A stretch of DNA of 17,884 bases. Source: Prolixibacteraceae bacterium. Lineage in GTDB: Bacteria; Bacteroidota; Bacteroidia; Bacteroidales; Prolixibacteraceae. The notes beneath the pieces were generated by a model. It saw only the letters and a list, made by a program, of their open reading frames with translations. It was not told the DNA's origin and did not search any database. Every line of letters begins with the position of its first letter. Positions within the stretch are counted from its first letter, which is position 1. Positions 1 through 6,787 of the stretch are shown here, piece by piece. The translations under genes and the position numbers were made by a program. The stretch spans positions 121,350-139,233 of the forward strand of contig DPRM01000135.1 in assembly GCA_003537645.1 (NCBI GenBank), in the 5' to 3' direction.

Positions 1-374
1 TTGCCAAAGCTGGTTTCGCCCTCAACATAGCAAAGTTCGATGTTTTCCAGTATTACATGGTCGTTAACATCGTAATTGGCTATATAGTTGCAAATATGGT
101 TGATATAAACATGGTCGCCAATGGTGCAGTTGTGGATACTGGCATTGTAAATTCCGCAGTTGCGCACAATTCCGCCACTAAAGCTTACTGTTCCGGAGTT
201 ATCGCCAATCCTTACCGATCCCGAGAATTGAACATTCCGGATGTTCTCCGGAATAAATACATCGCTAACGGTAATTTGGTCCCATTCGGCTGAAACACAG
301 GCTTGTTGTTTAAGTTTGTCAATTTCAGATTGGGAGAGTGGCCTGTATTCCTTATTGTTTTTCAAGTTGTTCAT
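1..374 (-). CDS. DUF4954-like left-handed beta-helix protein, N-terminal part (cut by window edge)
   Basis: Reading the minus strand from the ATG at 374 gives 124 uninterrupted residues that run off the left edge, so only the N-terminus is present. It opens with MNNLKNNKEYRPLSQSEIDK, then has the segment NIRNVQFSGSVRIGDNSG and a run of short hexapeptide-like turns (NCGIYNASIHNCTIGDHVYI, then INHICNYIANYDVNDHVILE). This isoleucine/valine-spaced pattern is that of left-handed beta-helix proteins. The order of motifs (NVRFSG-like strand, NCTIGDxxxI, NYIxNYxV, EGETSFG) resembles the Bacteroidota DUF4954 family as I remember it. Function of the family is unknown; relatives of the fold are often acyl- or nucleotidyl-transferases, but no catalytic residue can be assigned. 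The start codon lies 1 nt after the stop of the upstream methyltransferase gene, so the two are probably one transcript and perhaps translationally coupled. Confidence 0.72.
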   Translation of the reverse strand, partial: MNNLKNNKEYRPLSQSEIDKLKQQACVSAEWDQITVSDVFIPENIRNVQFSGSVRIGDNSGTVSFSGGIVRNCGIYNASIHNCTIGDHVYINHICNYIANYDVNDHVILENIELCYVEGETSFG

Positions 375-375
375 T

Positions 376-1092
376 TTAGTAGGTTATTTGTGCGAGATAA
401 TCGAAATGTTCTCCTCTGAATACTTTATTCAATTTAAGTTGATTTTTTTCAATCGAATTTTCAAGGTTATTCTGATCGACATACAACCACGGGAATGGCT
501 GGCTGGTCCAGTTTTTATATTCGGTTTGAAACATCAGTTCTCCATAGTATTTATCTGCAGAAATGTCGATCAATGCCGAACCATCTTCCTGTTCAAACAG
601 ATAAATCAGATCCGATGAATCGATCAGTATCTGTCCTTCAGGATTGAGCAGTGATTTAAGGTGATGCAGTAAAACATCGAGTCCGGCAAGGGTTCCGGCA
701 ATTCCGGTGCCGTTCATCAGCAAAAGAATCGTATCGAATTTCTGGTCATTGAATTTGAAAATATCCTGCTGAATTACATTTTCAATATTTCTGTCTTTCA
801 GTACTTCGCAGCAAAGTGCCGATGTTTCGAGTGCAGTAACCTCAAAACCCTTTTCCTGAAGATAAACAGAATGTACGCCTGCACATGCTCCTACGTCGAG
901 CACAGTACCTTTGCACAGCGACATTGCCTTTTTTTCGAGCGCTGGCATTTTCTTGTAATTCCTGAAGAGGTATTCGGTGTCGATGGTATCATCCTCGAAA
1001 TCGTCGGAATGAACAATTATAGGTTGGTTAATCGAATTGAAATGAAAATCGTAAACAGCCCGACCGAATGGGTCATCGAAAAGTAGTGTCAT
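376..1092 (-). CDS. class I SAM-dependent methyltransferase, substrate unknown
   Basis: A 238-residue protein with a Rossmann-type methyltransferase core. Motif I, VLDVGACAG (about residues 64-72), is the glycine-rich S-adenosylmethionine loop. The acidic residue ending strand 2 is E89 in TALETS, followed by QQDIF (108-112) and the strand-4 stretch DTILLLMNGTG (120-130). An N-terminal section of about 55 residues (FGRAVYDFHF and a long acidic patch) precedes the core, and the C-terminal part contains WTSQPFPWLYVD. It looks like a cytoplasmic small-molecule or protein methyltransferase; the substrate cannot be read from the sequence. The ATG at 1092 follows an A/T-rich leader without a Shine-Dalgarno sequence. 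Its stop is 1 nt before the start of the DUF4954-like gene, which suggests joint expression. The fold assignment is firm, the role is not. Confidence 0.85.
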   Translation of the reverse strand: MTLLFDDPFGRAVYDFHFNSINQPIIVHSDDFEDDTIDTEYLFRNYKKMPALEKKAMSLCKGTVLDVGACAGVHSVYLQEKGFEVTALETSALCCEVLKDRNIENVIQQDIFKFNDQKFDTILLLMNGTGIAGTLAGLDVLLHHLKSLLNPEGQILIDSSDLIYLFEQEDGSALIDISADKYYGELMFQTEYKNWTSQPFPWLYVDQNNLENSIEKNQLKLNKVFRGEHFDYLAQITY

Positions 1093-1273
1093 AACTTATT
1101 ATTTGCCTGCATTTAAATTCCAGCGAAATTTCGCCCAAATTTAAAATATGTTTTTGTTTATGAGCTTAAAAATTGCTCTAAGCTAAGTTATGGCAAAGCA
1201 AGCTTAAAAAAAACACTTTCAGGATGAAAAATGAAAGTATCACTTAACATTGTACAAAAACTTCACACAACAG
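1093..1273. other. A/T-rich intergenic leader with small hairpins
   Basis: This stretch separates the porin gene's terminator from the methyltransferase start. It holds the -7-like element, a short hairpin AGCTTA (1163-1168) with TAAGCT (1179-1184), a further AGCTTA copy near 1200, and a hairpin ACTTTCA (1215-1221) with TGAAAGT (1232-1238). I see no open reading frame with coding character and no riboswitch architecture that I recognise. The small hairpins could be part of an untranslated leader or simply chance. Confidence 0.4.
1136..1143 (-). promoter_or_regulatory. possible Bacteroidota -7 promoter element for the methyltransferase gene
   Basis: On the minus strand these bases read TAAATTTG, an exact match to the TAnnTTTG -7 element known for the Bacteroidota primary sigma factor. 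It lies about 44 nt upstream of the methyltransferase ATG, a sensible leader length. No convincing TTTG -33 element sits at the expected distance upstream, so this is a half-match that could be chance in A/T-rich DNA. Confidence 0.3.
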
Positions 1274-1304
1274 AAAAGCCGGCTAAATGAATTAACCGGC
1301 TTTT
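1274..1304 (-). terminator. rho-independent terminator of the porin gene
   Basis: A perfect 9-bp stem, AAAAGCCGG (1274-1282) with CCGGCTTTT (1296-1304), encloses a 13-nt loop. On the minus strand the stem ends in a T-tract, TTTTCTGTTGT, about 22 nt beyond the stop codon of the outer-membrane protein gene. The A-tract on the other side would also let it work on the plus strand, but nothing is transcribed toward it from that side in the window. Confidence 0.85.
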
Positions 1305-1325
1305 CCGAATTATGAATGTGTGCGA

Positions 1326-2810
1326 TTAAAATTTATACCCTAAAGTAAAGATCACATTATTTTGTGTTGAATTAAAATCAATCATCTCATTGGCATAAGG
1401 ATCCGGATAAAATTTCAGGTAATCTTCGCTCATTATTCGTTTGAAAGTAGCATCAAAGAAGATATTTCCTTGTTTAAATCCAAATCCGCCTGAAACCGTG
1501 GTGTATTTAGAATCACCATTGGGATTTGTGTTGTTTTGGTAGCTTTCCTTGTAAACGCTTGGGAAGTTTTCGTAACCTGCCCTCAAACTGAAATTTTTGT
1601 TTACACGGTACTCACCTCCAATGTGAAGGTTGCCCGTAGTTTTGTAAGCCTTGGCAATAGCGTTGTTTTCATCTATATATTCATAATTGCCATTCCCATT
1701 TTTCAGTTTCGCAGTTGAATAGTCAACTATTTCATAATCAACACTAATTAATCCTGATTTTCCGATCACGTAAGCACCGCTAAAAATTGCTCTCATCGGA
1801 GTTTCAATCTCATAATCATATACACCGGCTTTTTCAGGAGCGGCAGAAGTATTTTCAGTTACTCCGTCATCGTAAGTAATCGACGATTTCATGCTTGCGT
1901 CGTACAAATCGTTGAATTTGTAAAAAGTTGGAGTGTGAATGGCAAGTCCTAATCGTAACTGTTCGGTGGGTTTAAAAATAGCACCGACTTTGAAATTAAA
2001 CCCATTCCCTGTAGTTTTTAAAAAGCTGTTGAAATTGAAATTATTGAAATAAGGAATGTCGTTATTTGCATCCCATTCAGATATAGTGGCACTTTCTTTA
2101 AAATACACATCCTGAATTCCGAGGGTTGCACCAACATAAAATTTGTGATTAAAATTGGCGGCAAGCGATAACACATACTCATTAATGTAACCTCTTCTGT
2201 CGATTGATTTTCGCACCGACTGGCCGTATCCGTTATCACTAATATCATTAAAGTACTCATTATTGTTATCCTGTAACAATAGATCGGTATCCCAGGCTAA
2301 TTGTTCGTAGTAATCGCTGAATCCGACATTCGGATCATTTGCATTGTCAGTAAAATAGCCCAGAAGTGAGCTTGTTGCATTTGAACCTTCGGCCAGACTA
2401 TTCAATGAAAAACTGCCCAATTTGTTGTAACCCAATCCAAAACTGACACTTACAAGGCCTGACTCACTGGTTTCGCCAGTTTTAAATGTGGTGACATATC
2501 CAATATTATCAAGGCCAATGTTATATTTCGAGTCGGTTGCCGTATTTCCAAGATAGTTTCCATCAACACTTATTTTCCCAAAAGAGGGTGAAATCGTAAA
2601 TTCTCCTGAACGATAAATTGCAGCTCCTGCCGGATTAATTCCAAGTGATGAAAAATCGCCACCCAGCGCGCCAAAAGCATTTCCCATCGCAGATGAACGG
2701 GCTGTACCACTGGTGTGATAGGTTGAATAGCGCAACGCGTCGGTCAAATCCTGTGCGAATACTCCGCAGGCAAGAAGCATAAGGCTGATTGTATATACTA
2801 ATTTTTTCAT
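1326..2810 (-). CDS. OmpP1/FadL/TodX-family outer-membrane transport protein
   Basis: A 494-residue beta-barrel protein predicted to let hydrophobic compounds cross the outer membrane, as in the FadL/TodX family; Bacteroidota members are sometimes labelled hemin receptor without proof. Residues 1-19 or so (MKKLVYTISLMLLACGVFA) form a Sec signal peptide with cleavage likely before Q20. The mature N-terminus carries the family signature ALRYST, GTARSSAMGNAFGALGGDFS and SLGINPAGAAIYRSGEF (residues 26-71). Alternating strands follow, and the chain ends in VIFTLGYKF, with the terminal aromatic residue typical of barrels inserted by BamA. Substrate is unknown. It follows the lipoprotein gene by 50 bp on the same strand, suggesting a shared transcript, and is closed by the hairpin at 1274-1304. 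A cysteine inside the signal peptide (LLAC) is a poor lipobox and is not read as a lipidation site. Confidence 0.88.
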   Translation of the reverse strand: MKKLVYTISLMLLACGVFAQDLTDALRYSTYHTSGTARSSAMGNAFGALGGDFSSLGINPAGAAIYRSGEFTISPSFGKISVDGNYLGNTATDSKYNIGLDNIGYVTTFKTGETSESGLVSVSFGLGYNKLGSFSLNSLAEGSNATSSLLGYFTDNANDPNVGFSDYYEQLAWDTDLLLQDNNNEYFNDISDNGYGQSVRKSIDRRGYINEYVLSLAANFNHKFYVGATLGIQDVYFKESATISEWDANNDIPYFNNFNFNSFLKTTGNGFNFKVGAIFKPTEQLRLGLAIHTPTFYKFNDLYDASMKSSITYDDGVTENTSAAPEKAGVYDYEIETPMRAIFSGAYVIGKSGLISVDYEIVDYSTAKLKNGNGNYEYIDENNAIAKAYKTTGNLHIGGEYRVNKNFSLRAGYENFPSVYKESYQNNTNPNGDSKYTTVSGGFGFKQGNIFFDATFKRIMSEDYLKFYPDPYANEMIDFNSTQNNVIFTLGYKF

Positions 2811-2860
2811 GTTTTCTGATTTTAATTGTTGTATGTTTCAGTCTCGATTGTCAATTGGGT

Positions 2861-4408
2861 TTATCTTCTGTGACCTGAACCACCTCCGGAACTGCTGCCG
2901 CCAGAACTGCTTCCGGAGCTGCTGCCCGAACTACTTCCGCTTGATGAAGGTGCACTGTAGCTTCGTGTCGGAGCGCTATAGCTTGGGCTTGAATTGCCCG
3001 ACGATGACGGAGCGCTGTAGGTTGAAGAACTTCTTGACGGTGTTGAACTTGATCCGCTTGAATAGGTGGAACTTGAGCGATAAGTTTGTCGTACCGACGA
3101 TGAACTTCTGGGGGCACTGTAATTCTGCTGGGTTCCGGTATTTGCACTTTTAATAGTTTCGCGAACAGTGCCGCTTTCCGAAGTTCGCGGACGATTGTAA
3201 TTGCTGCCATTGCTGTTGTAATTCGATTGATTTACAATCCTTGGCTTATTATAGCTGGGAGTGTAATTCTGGCTTGGCCTTACATTACCAGTTTGATCAT
3301 AGGTTCTACCTGTTGTTGAAGGCTGGTAAGTTCTTCTTACATTTCCCTGGTTTCCGGTTGACGGACGGGCAATCTGGGTGCGTGTTCCATTTTCGTTCTG
3401 AATCTGCGTTCCGTTTGTACTTCCGGTTCTTCTTCCTTCAAAACTATTGTTGTTAGCATTTCCAATGGTAGCATTTTTTGTATCCTGATCAACTCCTGAT
3501 GTATTTCCTGTGCGTGTTCTTGTATGACCGTTCTGAACCCAGGTATTTGTATTTATACCAGTTGGCAGTTTTTGATCTGAAGAATTACCCGGCAATCCGC
3601 TTTTTAAACCTGAAGTTCTGTTCCTGGACGAATTCTGATTGTTTGAGGAGTTTCCCGGAACATTCATTTCAGTCGATCTTCTTCGCGCAACCTGATGATT
3701 ATTGTAGAACCCACCACCTGTTCCGTAGTAGCCGTTGTAGTAACCATTGTAATAGCCTCCGTAGTAGGAACCGTAATAACCGCCGTAGCCTCCGCCCCAA
3801 TATCCGCTGTAGCCGAATGAGAACGGTGAATAATATCCGTAGTAACTATATGGATACCCCCAGCCTCCTGAATACCATGGATCCCATCCCCAGCTTCCGC
3901 CCCAGCCATAGTAGCTTGAATAGAAAGGAGAATTGTAGCCATAATACCAGTCGTCGTAAAAGAATGGACTGTAGTAATATGGGCGGTGGAATCTGTTGAT
4001 ACGATAAGCAAAACCGATGTCGTAATCGTTATCGTCGTAATAGTTGTTTACCACATACTTTACATCGTCGTTGTTGTAATAAACTGTTGTATCTGAACCG
4101 ATCAGTTCTTGCTGATCCATATCATAAGCCTGATAATCTGAATTCTGTCTCTCTTCGTCAGGTTGATAAATGTAATTGTTCAGGGTTGAAGAACCATCGG
4201 TGTTCTTTTCCATCTGGCTCATCACTATTCTTTCATTACCTTCGGCCTTTTTACCTGTTGGTGATTTATCCTGATTTAATGTAACGGGTGGTACATCTGC
4301 AGGAGAGAAATAAATGTCATCATCGTATGTTTTAGTCAATTGCGTTCCCGTGGTACATGCACTGACTAATATTGCAACAACTGCGATGTATGGAAGTTTG
4401 GTTTTCAT
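2861..4408 (-). CDS. Tyr/Gly/Ser-rich low-complexity lipoprotein, exported
   Basis: A 515-residue protein whose function I do not recognise. MKTKLPYIAVVAILVSAC is a lipoprotein signal with lipobox LVSA|C18. Next comes an acidic region with DDDIYFSP (29-36), a phrase common at the N-terminus of Bacteroidota surface lipoproteins, and NNYYDDND. Residues about 108-236 are extremely rich in Tyr, Trp, Gly and Phe (YYYSPFFYDDWYYGY, then repeated NGYY/GGYY). Residues 240-450 are Asn/Thr/Arg/Ser-rich and likely disordered, and the last 65 or so are almost pure Ser/Gly ending GHRR. The ATG at 4408 is chosen because it begins the signal peptide and has a strong Shine-Dalgarno sequence; the reading frame is open further upstream but lacks signal character. 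It probably sits on a membrane surface, perhaps with an adhesive or structural role (inference). It shares layout with the 14547-15773 product. Confidence 0.8.
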   Translation of the reverse strand: MKTKLPYIAVVAILVSACTTGTQLTKTYDDDIYFSPADVPPVTLNQDKSPTGKKAEGNERIVMSQMEKNTDGSSTLNNYIYQPDEERQNSDYQAYDMDQQELIGSDTTVYYNNDDVKYVVNNYYDDNDYDIGFAYRINRFHRPYYYSPFFYDDWYYGYNSPFYSSYYGWGGSWGWDPWYSGGWGYPYSYYGYYSPFSFGYSGYWGGGYGGYYGSYYGGYYNGYYNGYYGTGGGFYNNHQVARRRSTEMNVPGNSSNNQNSSRNRTSGLKSGLPGNSSDQKLPTGINTNTWVQNGHTRTRTGNTSGVDQDTKNATIGNANNNSFEGRRTGSTNGTQIQNENGTRTQIARPSTGNQGNVRRTYQPSTTGRTYDQTGNVRPSQNYTPSYNKPRIVNQSNYNSNGSNYNRPRTSESGTVRETIKSANTGTQQNYSAPRSSSSVRQTYRSSSTYSSGSSSTPSRSSSTYSAPSSSGNSSPSYSAPTRSYSAPSSSGSSSGSSSGSSSGGSSSGGGSGHRR

Positions 4409-4414
4409 AGCACA

Positions 4415-4423
4415 CCCTCCTTT
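4415..4423 (-). promoter_or_regulatory. strong Shine-Dalgarno sequence fixing the lipoprotein start
   Basis: On the minus strand these bases read AAAGGAGGG, with GGAGG 7 nt before the ATG at 4408. Most genes here have A-rich leaders without such a site, as is usual in Bacteroidota, so it stands out. It supports the 4408 start over an upstream in-frame ATG at 4489. Confidence 0.75.
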
Positions 4424-4504
4424 ATAATGATTGATAAATTTACTTTCTTTGTAGCCTATAAAACTAGTACGAAAAAACTCAAATACCATACCAAAAGTAA
4501 AGAA

Positions 4505-5980
4505 ATGGCAAAAGAATTGACTCCCCGAAGCGAAAATTATTCACAATGGTACAACGATCTGGTTGTTAAGGCTGATCTCGCCGAGAATTCGGCTGTTAGA
4601 GGCTGCATGGTGATTAAACCTTATGGCTATGCAATCTGGGAAAAAATGCAGGCAGAGCTTGACCGCATGTTTAAAGAGACTGGTCATTCAAACGCATATT
4701 TCCCTTTGTTTATCCCGAAATCATTTTTCAGCAAAGAAGCCAGCCACGTGGAAGGTTTTGCCAAAGAATGTGCTGTGGTTACACACTACCGTTTGATGAA
4801 TGATCCGGATGGAAAAGGAATTATTGTTGATCCGAATGCGAAACTGGAAGAAGAATTAATCGTCAGGCCAACTTCTGAAACCATTATTTGGAGTACCTAT
4901 AAAAACTGGATTCAATCGTACCGCGATTTACCCATTCTCGTTAATCAGTGGGCCAATGTGGTTCGTTGGGAAATGCGGACACGACTGTTTCTGCGCACAA
5001 CCGAATTCTTGTGGCAGGAAGGTCACACTGCGCATGCAACCAGTCAGGAAGCGATTGCCGAAACCGAACAAATGGTGAATGTGTATGCCACTTTTGCTGA
5101 AAAATTTATGGCACTTCCTGTTGTTAAAGGAGCAAAATCGGCCAACGAACGCTTTGCCGGCGCGCTCGAAACTTACACAATCGAAGCTTTAATGCAGGAC
5201 GGAAAAGCACTTCAGTCGGGAACTTCGCATTATCTTGGCCAGAACTTTGCCAAAGCTTTTGATGTTCGGTTTGCAACCAAAGAAGGTCACGAAGAATTTG
5301 TATGGGGTTCCTCATGGGGAGTTTCAACCCGACTGATGGGAGCTTTGATCATGGCACATTCTGACGATAACGGATTGGTTTTGCCTCCGAAACTTGCACC
5401 ATTTCAGGTGGTTATAGTTCCAATTTATAAACAGATGGAGCAACTTGCTGCCATTTCTGAAAAAGTGGATACCATTGTTGCCAAATTAAGGGCATTGGGT
5501 GTTTCTGTTAAATACGACAGCAACGACAACAAAAAACCAGGCTGGAAATTTGCCGAATATGAGCTGAAAGGCGTACCGGTGCGCATTGCCATGGGACCTC
5601 GCGACCTCGAAAACGGTACGGTAGAAGTTGCCCGCCGCGATACCCTGGAAAAACAGGTTGTTCCGATTGATAATATTGAGTTGTATATTCAGCAATTACT
5701 GAATGACATTCAGGAAAATATATTTAACAAGGCACGCGATTACCGCACTGCAATGACTACACCGGTTGAAACTTATGACGAGTTTAAAGAAGTGCTTCAA
5801 AATAAAGGCGGATTTATTATGGCTCATTGGGATGGAACTCCTGAAACTGAACAGGCCATAAAGGATGAAACCAAAGCCACCATTCGCTGCATCCCGTTTG
5901 ATCAGGTTCCTGAAGATGGAAATTGCATCTATTCAGGAAAACCTTCGAAAGGCCGCGTGATATTTGCATTGTCGTATTAA
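4505..5980 (+). CDS. proS: prolyl-tRNA synthetase (archaeal/eukaryal-type)
   Basis: A 491-residue class II aminoacyl-tRNA synthetase that charges tRNA(Pro) with proline in the cytoplasm. The N-terminal MAKELTPRSENYSQWYNDLV, RPTSE (121-125), motif 2 beginning RWEMRTRLFLR (from 154) and containing WQEGHT, and motif 3 WGVSTRLMGALIM (271-283) are all present. An anticodon-binding domain starts near APFQVVIVPIYK (about 298) and the chain ends in VIFALSY, the terminal-Tyr tail typical of this type. The long insertion (editing) domain between motifs 2 and 3 of the E. coli-type enzyme is absent, and the length matches the short archaeal-like form found in Bacteroidota. The reading frame is open to 4427, but the first 26 codons lack family similarity and would overlap the divergent lipoprotein leader, so ATG 4505 is preferred. 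No Shine-Dalgarno sequence is visible, only an A-rich leader. Confidence 0.95.
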   Translation: MAKELTPRSENYSQWYNDLVVKADLAENSAVRGCMVIKPYGYAIWEKMQAELDRMFKETGHSNAYFPLFIPKSFFSKEASHVEGFAKECAVVTHYRLMNDPDGKGIIVDPNAKLEEELIVRPTSETIIWSTYKNWIQSYRDLPILVNQWANVVRWEMRTRLFLRTTEFLWQEGHTAHATSQEAIAETEQMVNVYATFAEKFMALPVVKGAKSANERFAGALETYTIEALMQDGKALQSGTSHYLGQNFAKAFDVRFATKEGHEEFVWGSSWGVSTRLMGALIMAHSDDNGLVLPPKLAPFQVVIVPIYKQMEQLAAISEKVDTIVAKLRALGVSVKYDSNDNKKPGWKFAEYELKGVPVRIAMGPRDLENGTVEVARRDTLEKQVVPIDNIELYIQQLLNDIQENIFNKARDYRTAMTTPVETYDEFKEVLQNKGGFIMAHWDGTPETEQAIKDETKATIRCIPFDQVPEDGNCIYSGKPSKGRVIFALSY

Positions 5981-6001
5981 AATATCAAAATTCAAATAAC
6001 A
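5981..6001. repeat. weak 7-nt periodic A-rich repeat after proS
   Basis: Three consecutive heptamers, AATATCA, AAATTCA and AATAACA, follow the proS stop immediately. They match at about five of seven positions. The copy number is low and the base composition simple, so chance is possible. It is listed because the same period recurs at other gene junctions here. Confidence 0.3.
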
Positions 6002-6038
6002 GAAAAGCAGTCAAAGTTGGCTGCTTTTCTTATTTTTA
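6001..6038 (+). terminator. rho-independent terminator of proS
   Basis: A perfect 10-bp stem, AGAAAAGCAG (6001-6010) with CTGCTTTTCT (6021-6030), has a 10-nt loop and is followed by TATTTTTA. It sits 20 nt after the proS stop and ends 30 nt before the next ATG, so the following gene probably has its own promoter or depends on read-through. Confidence 0.88.
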
Positions 6039-6060
6039 TCAAAACTTTAACAACTCAACC

Positions 6061-6747
6061 ATGAATGCAGAAAACAATGGCTCGAACCAGATGGATGGAC
6101 TGGTCATAAAAACAAACCTTAAACAGGAAGTTTTTAAGAACTCTGTCAGAATATTTGACCTGCTAAAAGATGTGCTTCAGGAATTGGCCACAGAATATCG
6201 GGCGCTTTTGGCCGATAAAGTTGACGATAACATTTTGCCGCAATTTCAGGAAAAAGGACCTTTTGAAGCCGAATTCAGAATTGGGGGCGATTTGCTTATT
6301 TTTAGCATGCACTCCAACGTTTTTGTTTTCAACCGCGAGCATCCTATCTGGAAACTGGATTACATCAAAGCCGATCCATTGAATTCATATTGCGGGGTGT
6401 TTAATATTTATAATTTTCTGGCCGATTCGTTTAAATACAACCGCTCGCAGGATTTAGGCTACCTCATTGCCCGGATTTTTGTAAACCGCGAGAATCATTT
6501 TTTTGTTGAAGGTAAAAGGCAAACCAGTGAAGTTGTGAAGGATTTTGGAATAGATGAACTGAGCAAAGAATACCTGAAAGATATTATTGAAACTGCAATC
6601 AAATATGCCATCGAGTTTGATCTGCTGGTTCCGCCTTACGACCAGGTAAAAATTGCAACAGTTGAACAGATGCAGATGGAAATCAATCATTCCCGCATTC
6701 AGACAGGCAAACGGCTGGGCTTCAAATTTAATTCAGACGACGTTTAG
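6061..6747 (+). CDS. conserved protein of unknown function
   Basis: A 228-residue soluble protein without signal peptide or membrane segment. I do not recognise a named domain, though the central block has the look of a conserved Bacteroidota family: HPIWKLDYIKADP, GVFNIYNFLADSFKYNRSQD, LGYLIARIFVNRENHFFVEG. The N-terminal third (KNSVRIFDLLKDVLQELATE) is likely helical, and the middle has alternating strands (AEFRIGGDLLIFSMHSNVFV). The C-terminal part is helical (EYLKDIIETAIKYAIEFDLL) and ends in a charged tail. The ATG at 6061 is chosen because it follows the proS terminator and because upstream in-frame codons run back into proS. It lies 40 bp before pepT on the same strand and may share a transcript with it; no function is inferred from that. 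Confidence 0.75.
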   Translation: MNAENNGSNQMDGLVIKTNLKQEVFKNSVRIFDLLKDVLQELATEYRALLADKVDDNILPQFQEKGPFEAEFRIGGDLLIFSMHSNVFVFNREHPIWKLDYIKADPLNSYCGVFNIYNFLADSFKYNRSQDLGYLIARIFVNRENHFFVEGKRQTSEVVKDFGIDELSKEYLKDIIETAIKYAIEFDLLVPPYDQVKIATVEQMQMEINHSRIQTGKRLGFKFNSDDV

Positions 6748-6749
6748 GG

Positions 6750-6777
6750 AAATTATGAATTTTGAATGATGAATTAT
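6750..6777. repeat. 7-nt periodic repeat (GAATTAT-like words) before pepT
   Basis: Four contiguous heptamers, AAATTAT, GAATTTT, GAATGAT and GAATTAT, fill most of the gap between the unknown gene and pepT. The next seven bases (GGAGAGA) break the pattern and provide a ribosome binding site. The repeat creates an in-frame ATG at 6776 that is probably not the real pepT start. Confidence 0.6.
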
Positions 6778-6787
6778 GGAGAGAATT

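Noticed and set aside
1163..1238. Riboswitch or leader RNA before the methyltransferase gene
   Set aside because: Only two short 6-7 bp hairpins in A/T-rich DNA; no recognised aptamer core or downstream terminator.
2751..2810. Lipobox (LLAC) in the porin signal peptide
   Set aside because: Leu at -2 is a poor fit, the Cys is within the hydrophobic core, and a barrel of this family is expected to be cut by signal peptidase I near FAQ.
3478..3999. Long plus-strand open frames opposite the Tyr-rich lipoprotein gene
   Set aside because: They arise from the skewed codon composition of the repetitive minus-strand gene and encode Ser/Arg/Asn-rich nonsense without domain or start signals.
4409..4489. 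Upstream extension of the lipoprotein frame to an ATG at 4489
   Set aside because: The added 27 residues precede and spoil a clean lipoprotein signal, and the strong Shine-Dalgarno sequence lies inside this stretch, pointing to 4408.
4427..4504. Upstream extension of proS to an ATG at 4427
   Set aside because: The added 26 residues have no ProRS similarity and would overlap the divergent lipoprotein leader; ATG 4505 gives the family N-terminus.
4409..4504. Divergent promoters in the lipoprotein-proS gap
   Set aside because: Several sequences match TAnnTTTG at seven of eight positions, but none has a -33 partner at a good distance, so no specific site can be supported.
5923..6060. In-frame extension of the unknown gene back into the end of proS
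   Set aside because: It would run across the proS terminator and overlap the proS coding end; ATG 6061 is cleaner.
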